The notes: generated by a model from the letters alone, not told the origin. A DNA stretch of 64,000 nucleotides from Mesorhizobium sp. Root102 (GCF_001425625.1 NZ_LMCP01000007.1:65884-129883); one strand, 5' to 3'; positions 53,308 to 62,594 are shown, numbered from the stretch's first letter. Made by a program: numbers and translations.

Positions 53308-53889
53308 ATGATGTCCGCATTGAACGAACTGAAAAAGCGGCTGCGGCCTGGACAGGTCTACCGGCGCAAGGATCTTGAGAAGTGGTCCTGCGCCGTCGAT
53401 CGCCACCTGCATCAGCTTGTCGAGGAAGGACGGCTCGAGAAGGTGTCGGGCGGACTTTACATGGCTCCGCGTAGCACCCGTTTCGGGAAGGCTCCGGCTG
53501 CGCCGGAGAAGCTCGTCGAGACGTTCCTCAAGGACGATCGCTTTTTGATGGTCTCCCCCAACGCCTACAACAGCCTGGGGGTGGGCACGACCCAGCTCTA
53601 CAATGAACCGGTGGTCTATAACCTCAAGCGGCACGGACGTTTTCAGCTAGGCGGCCGTTTCTACGACTTCCGCAAGAAGCCTTCTGTGCCTGCGAAACTG
53701 ACCCAGGAAGTGTTGCTGGTCGACCTTCTCCAGAACCTTGATCGGCTTGCCGAGAACAAGGCCGAGGTGTTGCCTCGCGCCCTCAAGCGCGCTCGCGACA
53801 TGAACCCGGCTTATCTGGCCAAGGCGGCGCGGGATTTCGGTTCGGTTCGCGCCGGGCGGCTGGTGAGCCAAGCGCTGGAAGCGGGCTGA
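53308..53889 (+). CDS. AbiEi-like antitoxin (type IV toxin-antitoxin)
   Basis: 193 residues from the ATG at 53308 (or the adjacent ATG at 53311) after GAAGGA. The N-terminal winged helix (LRPGQVYRRKDLEKWSCAVD; LHQLVEEGRLEKVSGGLYMA) is the type that binds its own promoter, and the C-terminal part fits AbiEi/DUF6088 proteins. The toxin gene follows after five bases. In AbiE systems the two products do not bind each other; the antitoxin represses the operon and counters the toxin's effect. No recognisable gene lies between 53033 and 53307. Confidence 0.85.
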   Translation: MMSALNELKKRLRPGQVYRRKDLEKWSCAVDRHLHQLVEEGRLEKVSGGLYMAPRSTRFGKAPAAPEKLVETFLKDDRFLMVSPNAYNSLGVGTTQLYNEPVVYNLKRHGRFQLGGRFYDFRKKPSVPAKLTQEVLLVDLLQNLDRLAENKAEVLPRALKRARDMNPAYLAKAARDFGSVRAGRLVSQALEAG

Positions 53890-53894
53890 TCCGC

Positions 53895-54839
53895 ATGCCG
53901 CTTCTACACGACCTCGGCGACTTCAGGGATCTAATCGCGGTGGTCGCCGCGGACATGAAGATAGATCCCGGCCTGGTCGAGAAGGACTATTGGATTATGC
54001 ATGCCCTATGGGGCCTGCAGCAGCTCGGTTTCCGTTTCGAGCTCAAGGGTGGCACCTCGCTGTCGAAGGGATACCAGCTGATTCACCGGTTCTCCGAAGA
54101 CATCGACATCCTGATCCATCCACAGAGTGCTCTGCCGGTCGGCAGAAATCACGACAAGCCGGCCCACATCGAACAGCGCCGGGGGTTCTTCGACGGCCTG
54201 GTTCCGCAACTGGGCATACCTGGGTTTTTGCGCGCCGAGCGTGATCAGGCCTTTGACGATCCCACAGGTCGGATGCGGGGTGCTGGAATTCGTCTGATCT
54301 ATCCGGAGCTCAATCCCTTGCCCGCCGGGCTCAAGGCCGGCGTGCTGTTGGAAGCGGGCTTCGATCGGGTCGCACCCAATCAGGCTCGCCTCATCTCCTC
54401 ATGGGCCTATGATCGTGCGGTCGCATCGGGCGTGCCGGACCTGGTCGACAACCGTGCCATCGATGTCCTGTGCTATGAACCCGGCTACACATTCGTGGAA
54501 AAGCTGCAGACCCTTTCCACCAAATTCCGGCAGCAGCAGGCCTCTGGGGAGATGCCCGTCAACTTCATGCGTCACTACTACGACGTCTCCTGTCTTTTGG
54601 AGGACGAAGGCGTCAAGGCCTTTATCGGCACCCCGGAATACCGCGAACACAAGGCCGATCGGTTCCGAGGCGGCGATGAGCCGGATCTGCGGCGCAACGA
54701 GGCCTTTCGTCTTAGCGATCCCGCGACCCGGCAGATTTACGCCGACGCCTACGAGCGAACCCGCGCGCTTTACTACAGAGACCGGCCTTCGCTCGACGCA
54801 ATCCTGGCTCAGCTGGACGCTCATCTCGACCAATTGTGA
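53895..54839 (+). CDS. AbiEii nucleotidyltransferase toxin
   Basis: 314 residues. Nucleotidyltransferase AbiEii/AbiGii motifs are clear: FELKGGTSLSKGYQLIHRFS with EDIDILI (the GGT...K and DxD catalytic elements, about residues 50-77) and LVEKDYWI near the N-terminus. AbiEii toxins modify RNA with nucleotides and stop growth during phage infection. The pair forms a type IV toxin-antitoxin module inserted between the MmgE/PrpD gene and the catabolic operon. Confidence 0.92.
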   Translation: MPLLHDLGDFRDLIAVVAADMKIDPGLVEKDYWIMHALWGLQQLGFRFELKGGTSLSKGYQLIHRFSEDIDILIHPQSALPVGRNHDKPAHIEQRRGFFDGLVPQLGIPGFLRAERDQAFDDPTGRMRGAGIRLIYPELNPLPAGLKAGVLLEAGFDRVAPNQARLISSWAYDRAVASGVPDLVDNRAIDVLCYEPGYTFVEKLQTLSTKFRQQQASGEMPVNFMRHYYDVSCLLEDEGVKAFIGTPEYREHKADRFRGGDEPDLRRNEAFRLSDPATRQIYADAYERTRALYYRDRPSLDAILAQLDAHLDQL

Positions 54840-54879
54840 TCGCTTGAAGGTCGTCGCCGCTGGGCGACACGGGCAACCT

Positions 54880-56046
54880 CTAGCCAACCAAGGCAATCGG
54901 ATGCGTGAACGGTTGGAACTCGGAAAACCCGCTCGACGTGCCGACAAGCACGACTGCAGCATCCGACGCAACCACGCCTTGGACGACAAGTTTTCGCAGG
55001 CCGCTCAGCGCTGCCGCGCTCGACAGCTCTAGATAGAGCCCACAACGCGCCAACCGCATTTGATCGTCGCGTGCTGCCTTATCCTCGATGACGACAGCCG
55101 ATCCCTTGCACGACGCGAGTGCATCGAGCGCCTGATAAGTCACTGTCGCGCCGCCGATTGAGGTCAAGGCCGAGTGGCCTGGGAAGTTGGCGCGGTAATC
55201 CTCGCCGGCAAGCACTTTCGATATTCGCCCGAATGGCTCGACGGCATGGATGCGGGGGCGCTCTTTGACAAGCCCGGCTGTCTGCAAATCGCAATACCCA
55301 CGCGCAATCCCCCACAGCAGGTCCGCTCGCGCTGTCGGGACGAGGATGTCGGTGCATGAGCCGGTGCCCAGCTCGTGAGAGATCTCGAAGGCGAGCGATC
55401 TGTAGCCATCCACGCCAAAGGGGTTGCTGCCAACTGGCGGAACGGAAAAATTGGTGGCTGGGTACCAGTCCCCTGCCCGCGCCCGATCGGCGAGCACCTG
55501 CCAACGGCGCTCGGGGGTTTCGGTGGCGAGCAAGGTCGCACCATGCATCTCGATAGCGCGGCGCCAGTTCGGGTTCATGTCGGGCGTGGTCACGATCACG
55601 CAATTCAACCCGGCGTGAGCCGCATAGGCAGCCAGCGATACGCCGGCATTGCCGCTTGAGGCGGCGGCAACCGTCGAAGCGCCGATGTCCAAGGCACGCT
55701 GAACGACGAACCTGCTCATGCGGTCTTTATGTGATCCACTCGGGTTGGCCCCCTCATTCTTGAGACAGAGCGTGCGAACGCCGATCTCCTTGGCTAACCC
55801 ATCCAACGTGATGAGGGGCGTGTTGCCCTCGCCCAGCGTTGGGTGGTCAGGATAAACCTGCCAGTCAGCGAGGCACGTCATGGATGCGGGGAATTCCCGA
55901 TATTCGATCGCAAGGCTCGCCGGCATGTGGTGGCTGAGACAGGCCGGACAGCCCTCGAAATAGTCCGCGATCGGAAAGACAGTCCGGCAACGTACACAGC
56001 GCAGGCCTGTCACATGGGGATTAAGCCTCGGAAGCGGTCTAGGCAT
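54880..56046 (-). CDS. Threonine-synthase-like PLP enzyme with zinc ribbon
   Basis: 388 residues from the ATG at 56046, overlapping the deacylase stop by eight bases. An N-terminal zinc ribbon (CVRCRTVF...CPACLSHH) is followed by a fold-type II core with the PLP lysine in NPSGSHKDRMSRF (about residues 108-120), AAASSGNAGVSLAAYAAHAG, and the SSGFSEF end. It resembles threonine synthase and 2,3-diaminopropionate ammonia-lyase-type enzymes. In this operon it probably cleaves or deaminates the amino acid released by the deacylase. It is the last gene of the minus-strand transport operon. Confidence 0.85.
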   Translation of the reverse strand: MPRPLPRLNPHVTGLRCVRCRTVFPIADYFEGCPACLSHHMPASLAIEYREFPASMTCLADWQVYPDHPTLGEGNTPLITLDGLAKEIGVRTLCLKNEGANPSGSHKDRMSRFVVQRALDIGASTVAAASSGNAGVSLAAYAAHAGLNCVIVTTPDMNPNWRRAIEMHGATLLATETPERRWQVLADRARAGDWYPATNFSVPPVGSNPFGVDGYRSLAFEISHELGTGSCTDILVPTARADLLWGIARGYCDLQTAGLVKERPRIHAVEPFGRISKVLAGEDYRANFPGHSALTSIGGATVTYQALDALASCKGSAVVIEDKAARDDQMRLARCGLYLELSSAAALSGLRKLVVQGVVASDAAVVLVGTSSGFSEFQPFTHPIALVG

Positions 56047-57076
56047 GCAAAGCGCCACCTGGGCTGCTGGCGTCGATATCAGCCATGAGCTTGAAGAGAC
56101 AGTCACCACGATCGGTGAGCGACGGAACCCGTCTGCACGCAACCAGGCCGGACGATTCAAACAACAGGGTCTCGGGTTTGCGTGTCGGCAAGTCCGGAAA
56201 GTGAATGCGGCCTGCGATCTGACCCCTTGTGACCTCATCACCCAGGTGCGCGGCCGGTTCGAAAATTCCTCGGTCGTGAGCATAGACGAATGCGCTATGA
56301 CCCTTGACCGTCATCAGGCGCGTGGATGAAGGGGGCTCGACAGCGACATCGCGCAAGATCCCTTGGTCTTTCAACAGCCGCTTCAGTCCGGCTTCGGCCA
56401 GCGACAAGCCTTCTTGCGACAAGGTCGCGCCGCCGCCAAGTTCCGTTGTCAAAGCCAGTGCGCCCCGCTCCTGCGCCGCCGCAGCCAACGTCGTAAGACC
56501 GCCACCGCCTGTTCCGTCACTGACGAAGCCGATCGGCGCTCCAAACAAGCGCATGAGCCTGAGCAGCGCCTCATGCTCGTCGGCGGTTCGCCCCGGACGC
56601 ACCAGCGTGCTCACCACATAGTCAAGCGAGCGCCCACCGGAATGAAGATCGACGACCACATCCGCCATCGGGATCAACACCTCGCAGACGTAGTGAGCGA
56701 TCATTTCGGTCGGGGATCCGGCAGCATTGCCAGGGAACAACCGGTTGAGATTGCCTTCGTCGAGCGGGGACACGCGGCGGCCGGCAGCCACGGCCGGAGC
56801 GTTGAGCGCCGGCAGGATCAGGAGCCGCCCCGAAACCTGGTGCGCCTGGATCTCGCGAGCCAGATTGGAAAGGGCGATCTGGCCTTCATATTCGTCGCCA
56901 TGGTTGCCGGCGACCAGCAACGCCGTCGGGCCGGTGCCGTTCTTGATGCACACCAGAGGGATTGGGATCCAGCCATATGCCGACAGGTCGGAAGAATGAG
57001 GAAGCCTCAGACAGTCCGACTGCTTTCCGTCGGCGTCATAATCGATCGGGGTCCAAATCCGTGTTTGAACGCTCAT
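56039..57076 (-). CDS. AstE/AspA-family deacylase, DoeB-like
   Basis: 345 residues from the ATG at 57076, preceded by GGGACGG; a start 15 bases upstream lacks a site. Zinc-carboxypeptidase-like motifs: VAGNHGDEYEGQIAL (His and Glu zinc ligands, about residue 62) and DVVVDLHSGGRSLDYV (His ligand). The motif set is close to DoeB, the N-acetyl-diaminobutyrate deacetylase of ectoine breakdown. The substrate here may be ectoine-derived or another N-acylated amino acid. It lies between the ABC ATPase and the PLP enzyme. Confidence 0.88.
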   Translation of the reverse strand: MSVQTRIWTPIDYDADGKQSDCLRLPHSSDLSAYGWIPIPLVCIKNGTGPTALLVAGNHGDEYEGQIALSNLAREIQAHQVSGRLLILPALNAPAVAAGRRVSPLDEGNLNRLFPGNAAGSPTEMIAHYVCEVLIPMADVVVDLHSGGRSLDYVVSTLVRPGRTADEHEALLRLMRLFGAPIGFVSDGTGGGGLTTLAAAAQERGALALTTELGGGATLSQEGLSLAEAGLKRLLKDQGILRDVAVEPPSSTRLMTVKGHSAFVYAHDRGIFEPAAHLGDEVTRGQIAGRIHFPDLPTRKPETLLFESSGLVACRRVPSLTDRGDCLFKLMADIDASSPGGALHA

Positions 57077-57091
57077 AGTCCGTCCCTTCAT

Positions 57092-57907
57092 TCAACGAAG
57101 CATCTTGTCCAGGAAGAGCCGCGTCCGCTCCTGGCTGGGTGCGGCAAAAAAAGTGGCGGGCGAAGCTGTCTCGACGATGCTCCCCTGATCCATGAAGACC
57201 ACCTGGTCGGCGGCTTCGCGCGCGAAGCCCATTTCGTGGGTGACGCAAAGCATCGTCATGCCGTCCGCGGCGAGGTCGATCATGACGTCGAGCACTTCCT
57301 TGACCATTTCGGGATCAAGCGAGGATGTCGGCTCATCGAAGAGCATGATCTTGGGGTTCATGCAGAGCGCGCGCGCTATGGCCACGCGTTGCTGCTGGCC
57401 GCCGGAAAGCTGTGCTGGATACTTGTGCGCCTGCTCCGGTATTCGCACACGCTCAAGGTAGTGAGCGGCAATGTCGGCAGCCTCGGTCCTCGATTTGCCA
57501 AGGACGCGTCGCAAGGCCAAGGTGCAGTTGGCCATGACCGTGAGATGCGGAAACAGATTGAATTGCTGAAACACCATCCCGACGCTGCGCCGAATTTTCT
57601 GCAGCTGTTTCTGGTCTCGGGTGAGATCGACACCGCCAATGCGAACGGTTCCACTTTGGAAAGGCTCCAGTCCGTTTACACACCTGATCAGCGTCGACTT
57701 TCCCGATCCTGACGGGCCGCAAATCACAATCCGGCCACCCTGCGGCACGGCTAGATTGATGTCCTTCAGGGCATGGAAGCTTCCAAACCATTTGTTGAGC
57801 GCAGCCGCTTCCACCGCCGCCGTCTGATCAGGCCCGCGCGCGCCATGTTGTTGGCCGATTTCCGCCGGCCAAGAGGCTGCCTGTCGCATGGATTGACCAT
57901 CGCTCAT
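57092..57907 (-). CDS. Amino-acid ABC transporter ATPase (EhuA-like)
   Basis: 271 residues. Walker A is [14 protein letters not shown] (about residues 63-76), Q-loop [10 protein letters not shown], signature [15 protein letters not shown], Walker [13 protein letters not shown] and the switch His in VTHEMGF. This is the polar-amino-acid (HisP/GlnQ) class. It begins with a 30-residue non-conserved extension. Its ATG overlaps the permease stop by four bases. Confidence 0.95.
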   Translation of the reverse strand: MSDGQSMRQAASWPAEIGQQHGARGPDQTAAVEAAALNKWFGSFHALKDINLAVPQGGRIVICGPSGSGKSTLIRCVNGLEPFQSGTVRIGGVDLTRDQKQLQKIRRSVGMVFQQFNLFPHLTVMANCTLALRRVLGKSRTEAADIAAHYLERVRIPEQAHKYPAQLSGGQQQRVAIARALCMNPKIMLFDEPTSSLDPEMVKEVLDVMIDLAADGMTMLCVTHEMGFAREAADQVVFMDQGSIVETASPATFFAAPSQERTRLFLDKMLR

Positions 57908-58563
57908 CGGTTTGTCGGTCCAAGCAATTTGCGTTCAAGCATGTTGACTCCCTGTGCGATCGCCAGAGCCAGAACGAGAAACACGATGCCGACGACTGTC
58001 AGCGGTTCGGCATAGCGGTAGGTGTTGGAGGCAATGTCGAGCGCGCTGCCCAACATCTCCGGCACGGCGATGACAGCCAGATAGGGCGTCGCTTTCAGGA
58101 TCGAGACGAAATGGTTTCCGACGGGGGCCGCGACATTGCGCAGCATCTGGGGAGCCAGGACGAAAGAGACGACATCGATACGGTTCAAACCCAGCGCCTT
58201 CGCCGCTTCGGCTTGACCTTTCGGAATGGCGTCGATTCCCGCCTTGAACACCTCGGCGAGATAGCCGCTGAAATAGATGCTCAGGCCCAGTATGCCGACC
58301 ACCAGCGCCGGCAAGGTGACCCCCCAATGAGGAAGAACGAAATAGAGGAAATAGAGCCAGGCCAGCACCGGTGTTGACCGGATGAAGTCGATCGCGAAAC
58401 GCATCAGATAGCCGGGTACGGACCCCGCTCGCCGAGCGATCTCAAAGCTGAACCCGAGGATTGAAGCCCCCGCGCAACTCAGCACCGCAACGCCGATCGT
58501 GGTTCCGATAACACCCAGGATCGTCGGAACCGTGGAGGCGGCAAAGGCAAAATCAAAATTCAT
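57904..58563 (-). CDS. Amino-acid ABC transporter permease (EhuD-like)
   Basis: 219 residues from the ATG at 58563. Five hydrophobic segments and the permease EAA loop ([20 protein letters not shown]) identify a HisM-type subunit. [17 protein letters not shown] is the expected second region. It overlaps the other permease gene by 11 bases and the ATPase gene by four, a tight translational unit. Confidence 0.93.
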   Translation of the reverse strand: MNFDFAFAASTVPTILGVIGTTIGVAVLSCAGASILGFSFEIARRAGSVPGYLMRFAIDFIRSTPVLAWLYFLYFVLPHWGVTLPALVVGILGLSIYFSGYLAEVFKAGIDAIPKGQAEAAKALGLNRIDVVSFVLAPQMLRNVAAPVGNHFVSILKATPYLAVIAVPEMLGSALDIASNTYRYAEPLTVVGIVFLVLALAIAQGVNMLERKLLGPTNR

Positions 58564-59212
58564 TTGTAAGGCCCTTGCGCCCGCCGCTGCGCTGCTCGAC
58601 CCATCGGCCAAACACCGTGACGGGATAACAGACGACGAAATAGGCGAGCAGAAGCGAGGTGTAGACGCCGACGGGGTTGTATTCGAGTTCGGCGATTTCC
58701 TTGGCCCGGAACGTCATGTCGGTCAGGGTCACGAGAGAAACCAGCGCAGTGCCTTTGATCAACTGGATGAACTGATTGATGAAGGTCGGCGCCATCCTGG
58801 TCAGGGCTTGCGGCAGCTCGATCAGGGCGAGGATATGGCCGCGCGGCAAACCGAGGGCCGCGGCGGCTTCGAACTGGCCCCGATCGAGAGACTGAAGGCC
58901 GGCTCTGACGGCCTGGCTTCCATAGCCCCCGGCATTCAACCCCAGCACCATCGCAGCCACGGTGATCGCCGGCAGCTGGATACCGATGACCGGAAGCACA
59001 TAGTAGAAGACAAAAAGCAGGATGATCACGGCCGAGCTGCGCCAGAACTCTATGACCGCTGTGACGGCCAGGTGTGCCGCACCCTTGGTCAGATACTGCG
59101 CCACGCCAAAGATCAAGGCGAACGGCACGGCAAACAGCAACCCCAACGCGGTCACGGTTGCCGTGATGCGGAATCCATCAAAAATGCCAACGAATATCTC
59201 TACCGTGGTCAC
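58553..59212 (-). CDS. Amino-acid ABC transporter permease (EhuC-like)
   Basis: 219 residues from a GTG at 59212 with AGGGA upstream; the frame extends further but the extra 39 residues look non-coding. The EAA loop reads GQFEAAAALGLPRGHILALI, and FWRSSAVIILLFVFYYVLP precedes it. It pairs with the downstream permease to form the membrane channel. A 136-base gap separates it from the binding-protein gene. Confidence 0.9.
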   Translation of the reverse strand: MTTVEIFVGIFDGFRITATVTALGLLFAVPFALIFGVAQYLTKGAAHLAVTAVIEFWRSSAVIILLFVFYYVLPVIGIQLPAITVAAMVLGLNAGGYGSQAVRAGLQSLDRGQFEAAAALGLPRGHILALIELPQALTRMAPTFINQFIQLIKGTALVSLVTLTDMTFRAKEIAELEYNPVGVYTSLLLAYFVVCYPVTVFGRWVEQRSGGRKGLTNEF

Positions 59213-59348
59213 GCTCGAACATCCCTGATCGTGGCACTCTTGATGGCAAGCGGAGCGCTCGCTCGTTGCTGACTGGGCTGCAGACGGGCGTTGCCGTGGG
59301 TTGGGCTGGGAACACGGCTGGTCGAGCAACGCTGCATGTTGCCGCCGT

Positions 59349-60230
59349 TCAGCCCTGCCCGGCGCAAATCTGATCGCTGGTCAGATCCGGCGCCCTCTCC
59401 TGATCGCTGAAGCCGTTCTCGGTCATGATGCGTGCGACCGTGCCGTCAAGTTTGAGCGCCTTGAGGCGAGAATTGTACAAGTCGCGTAGGTCGAAGTCCT
59501 CCTTGCGAAAAGCGATAGCCGAATAGCCGTAGTGTTCCGTCCCGTTCTGCTGCATGCCTTGGAAGGGTGACGCGCGTTCGATCCCGTGGAGGTTTTCGTC
59601 CGACAGGATGCGAGCGACCGTCGGCGCCGAGAATGCCGCCACATCGATCCTGCCCGTGAGCAGCGCCGAAACATTTGACTGAATGTCGGGGAAGAGCAAC
59701 GTATGCTCGTCGAGCACACCGGCGGCGGCCGCATTCTTCGCCGTCGTGCTGCCACGTCCCACGCCAAATCTTATCTCCGGGTTCGCCGCGATTTGGGCGT
59801 AGCTGTGAATGCGCTTCGGGTTACCCTCGGCGACCAGAGCCGCATCCGCGAGCTTGAGGTCGGGGTCGCTGAACGCGACGAGCGCGCACCGCTCGGGCGT
59901 AATGTAGAGCCCGGCGGCGATCGCATCGAAACGCCCTGCGGAAAGTGCAGGTATCAATGCACCGAATTCGGTGACGACGATTTCCACTTTGCTGACCCCA
60001 ACGCTCTTGAAGGCAGCCTTGATGAGTTCGGGATCGAAGCCCGCGGCTTCGCCGTTTTTGTCGCGAAATCCCCAAGGCGCGCCATTGGAAATCCCGATAA
60101 CAATCTTGCCCTCGCGCAAGATCCGCTCGCGTGTCGTCTCAGCCCTCGACGTGCCTGTGGTTGCAATGAGCAACGCACAGCTTGTTGCCAGAGAGGTTAT
60201 TGCCTTCAAGAACCGTGACCCGCTTGCCAT
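59349..60230 (-). CDS. Ectoine/amino-acid-type solute-binding protein (EhuB-like)
   Basis: 293 residues with a signal peptide (about 1-30, TGTSRAE). Family-3 periplasmic binding protein. Segments IVVTEFGALIPALSAGRFDA, IAAGLYITPERC and GNPKRIHSYAQIAANP closely follow EhuB, the ectoine/hydroxyectoine receptor. Binding-pocket residues were not checked, so the ligand may be a related compound. It is the first gene of the minus-strand transport-catabolic operon; a GntR-type operator lies about 32 bases before its start. Confidence 0.9.
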   Translation of the reverse strand: MASGSRFLKAITSLATSCALLIATTGTSRAETTRERILREGKIVIGISNGAPWGFRDKNGEAAGFDPELIKAAFKSVGVSKVEIVVTEFGALIPALSAGRFDAIAAGLYITPERCALVAFSDPDLKLADAALVAEGNPKRIHSYAQIAANPEIRFGVGRGSTTAKNAAAAGVLDEHTLLFPDIQSNVSALLTGRIDVAAFSAPTVARILSDENLHGIERASPFQGMQQNGTEHYGYSAIAFRKEDFDLRDLYNSRLKALKLDGTVARIMTENGFSDQERAPDLTSDQICAGQG

Positions 60231-60261
60231 GCTATTCTCCCGTGTCGATCGATAAGTAAGG

Positions 60262-60400
60262 TAAACCAGGTATAACAGCTATGTCAATTTTTTGTAAAGC
60301 CAGTGTTTGATTTTTGTAAAGCACGCCCTCCCCCGTGCGCTGAGCTGTCGGAGGGCATAGACATCGCCTCATCGATACGGTAGGTAACCCTGGTATACCT
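60262..60400. promoter_or_regulatory. Divergent GntR operators and direct repeat between the binding-protein and gntR genes
   Basis: Near the binding-protein gene, AAACCAGGTATAACAG lies at 60263-60278; near the gntR gene, AGGTAACCCTGGTATACCT lies at 60382-60400, with CCAGG and AGGTATA elements on the opposite strand. Both match the palindrome at 49892. Between them TTTTTGTAAAGC occurs twice (60289-60300 and 60311-60322), a 22-base-spaced direct repeat that may be a second regulator site. The layout suggests autoregulation by the GntR protein. Confidence 0.7.
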
Positions 60401-60415
60401 AATTGTGGGGCTGAA

Positions 60416-61159
60416 ATGACCGGACAGACCTCGACCGCCCTTCATGAAAACGTGCGGCAGGAAATCATGCGCCGGGTGCGCACAGGAGAGTATGTCGCGG
60501 GCAAGGCCTTGCCTTCCGCGGCCGCCTTGGCAGAGGAGTTCGGCGTAAGCTCGGTGACCATCAAGCGCGCGTTGCGCGACCTTCAGCCGGCCGGGATCTT
60601 GCGGGCGGTTCCGGGGCTTGGGACCTTTGTGCGAGACCAGCGAAGGTTCATTCGTGATCTCGATTTCTCTCTGACGTCCTTCGATGACGCTCTGCGGCTT
60701 GGCCTGAGGCCCTCGATCGAGCTCATCTCCATGACGACGGAAAAGATTGACGATGCGGCGTTTGATGTACTCGAACCGCCTGATGGGTTGATGCTGTGCG
60801 TACGCAAAGTGATCTCCGCGGACGGCACGCCGATCATGTATGATACTTCCTACCTGCCGCGCTCGTTGAGCGACGAGGTTGTTGGTGAGTTCGGTGAAAA
60901 GTTCATCGGCGACGCGCTGCGCGGTCACGGAACACAATTCACCAAGACAAAGTTGCTGATCGATGCCGCACCGGCCTCCGAGCAAGCCCAACAGACCTTC
61001 TCGATCAAGAACGGATATCCAACGCTGCGTCGCCTCTACCGGTTGAGCACGACCGACAAGTCCTTCTCGGTCTTCGGCGTAACGGAATCGCCCTTCGATC
61101 GTTTGGCCTGTGTGGTCGAACTGGATGCGAGGGGCAAAGGCTCGAAGCTGAAGAAATAG
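60416..61159 (+). CDS. GntR/HutC-family regulator with UTRA domain
   Basis: 247 residues. An N-terminal GntR winged helix (VRQEIMRRVRTGEYVAGKAL; FGVSSVTIKRALRDLQPAGI) is followed by a UTRA ligand-binding domain (DAAFDVLEPPDGLMLCVRKV; GTPIMYDTSYLP). HutC-type members bind TATA-centred palindromes and release on ligand binding. The matching operators before its own gene, the transporter operon and the MmgE/PrpD gene define its likely regulon. Known ectoine clusters usually use a MocR-type regulator (EnuR), so this is a departure. Confidence 0.93.
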   Translation: MTGQTSTALHENVRQEIMRRVRTGEYVAGKALPSAAALAEEFGVSSVTIKRALRDLQPAGILRAVPGLGTFVRDQRRFIRDLDFSLTSFDDALRLGLRPSIELISMTTEKIDDAAFDVLEPPDGLMLCVRKVISADGTPIMYDTSYLPRSLSDEVVGEFGEKFIGDALRGHGTQFTKTKLLIDAAPASEQAQQTFSIKNGYPTLRRLYRLSTTDKSFSVFGVTESPFDRLACVVELDARGKGSKLKK

Positions 61160-61233
61160 CGGCGCCTCAACAGCTCGGTAGACCGGGCTGCGCAATGCGA
61201 CAACAGTCACAGGCAGCCCAGGAGCAGACGACC

Positions 61234-62397
61234 ATGCTTCCAGCACCACCATCACCCGATGTGTCGCTTGACGAGCAGGCCATGCGGCTCGCCTCCGTCC
61301 GCCGCGAAATGGCCCGGGATGCGGTCGATTTCCTGGTTCTCACCAACCAGAAGAACATCGAGTATTTCACCGACTACCGCACATTGACCTGGGGCTATCA
61401 TTCGCGGCCGCTGTTCGTGGTGATCGACCAACGAGACATTCTTGTCGTCGCCAACCGGATCGAATCCAGAAATCTTGAATCGAGGCCAAGGGCCTTTTCA
61501 ATCGTCTACTATGCGGGCTATCTCGCGGAAGGCGCGCGCGCCATCGTCCAGGAGATTTCCGCTCGCGATCCGGCTGCCACGGCAAAGGCCGCGATCGACT
61601 ATGGACAGGATATGCTTGGTCGCGGCTCTCTGGAAATCGTCGATGGCGTGAGAGCACGCGGCGGCCGACTGGAGAGTGCCACGGACCTGCTGTGGCGAAC
61701 CCGCGTCATCAAATCGCCGTTCGAGGCAAGCCTCAAGCGCATTTCGTTCGAGATCGTCAATGCTGCCTTCGACGATGCCGTTTCGCAGGCAAGTTTAGGC
61801 ATCACAGAGGTCGAGCTTTGTCGGCAGATCCAGTCCCGCATTATCATGAATGGAGCAGAATGCGCCGATCCGATTGCAATGACCTTCTGCAGGGGTGAGT
61901 TCAATTACAGCCGCCCACCCCAGATGCAGCCACTGGAGGTCGGCCAGTACGCCTGGACGGATTTTCGATCCACCTATGGTGGCTATCCCGCTGATAGAAA
62001 CCGCATTGCCCGAGGCGGCGTGCCCGAATCTTGGGAGATCGATGCATACGATCGAACGCGCGGGCTCACCGTCGCGCTCGCAAATGGCGTAAGGGCCGGG
62101 ATGACGTGCGGAGACGTGTTTGGGGCCTTCGAGCGGCTTTGGCGCGATGCAGGCTTGCCCCCCGCCTATGGGCTCGTTTCTCGAATTGGCCACGGCGGAG
62201 GCCTCGACGTCACCGAGCCGCCATCCATTTCCAAAAATAATCCCGAAATCATAAGGCCAGGCATGATCCTGCACCTGGAGCCCAAGTTGGAAATCGATGG
62301 CGCCGTCTTTCAGTTCGAGGAAGTCATCTATGTTCGGGAGACGGAAATCGAGTTTTTGAGCGAACTTTCGCCCGAACGGATGCCGGTCATCAATTGA
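61234..62397 (+). CDS. M24-family creatinase/aminopeptidase-fold hydrolase (DoeA-like)
   Basis: 387 residues from the ATG at 61234, which has AGGAG nine bases upstream; a start 39 bases earlier has none. An N-terminal creatinase domain (DFLVLTNQKNIEYFTDYRTL) precedes the pita-bread fold with all five metal ligands: two Asp in WTDFRSTYGGYPADRNR, His in RIGHGGGLDVTEP, Glu in LHLEPKLEID and Glu in VFQFEEVIY. The family includes Xaa-Pro peptidase and ectoine hydrolase (DoeA). With DoeB-like and Ehu-like neighbours a DoeA-type ring-opening role is plausible but not proven. Confidence 0.88.
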   Translation: MLPAPPSPDVSLDEQAMRLASVRREMARDAVDFLVLTNQKNIEYFTDYRTLTWGYHSRPLFVVIDQRDILVVANRIESRNLESRPRAFSIVYYAGYLAEGARAIVQEISARDPAATAKAAIDYGQDMLGRGSLEIVDGVRARGGRLESATDLLWRTRVIKSPFEASLKRISFEIVNAAFDDAVSQASLGITEVELCRQIQSRIIMNGAECADPIAMTFCRGEFNYSRPPQMQPLEVGQYAWTDFRSTYGGYPADRNRIARGGVPESWEIDAYDRTRGLTVALANGVRAGMTCGDVFGAFERLWRDAGLPPAYGLVSRIGHGGGLDVTEPPSISKNNPEIIRPGMILHLEPKLEIDGAVFQFEEVIYVRETEIEFLSELSPERMPVIN

Positions 62398-62594
62398 AGG
62401 AAAAGTTGGCTCGCTCGAAAAGGCTGAGCGATGCCTGAGGGCCGACTGGTGACCCGTATCGCAGGTCGTGCGCGGCACGAAGCCAATTGACTGACAGCCG
62501 GAGAAGTTTCGGAAATCCGGCAGTTGCCTGACGGATGGGGTGTGCCAAGAGACGGGCATTGCGCCACGCTGCCTGAGAGAACTGAACCGCGCCA

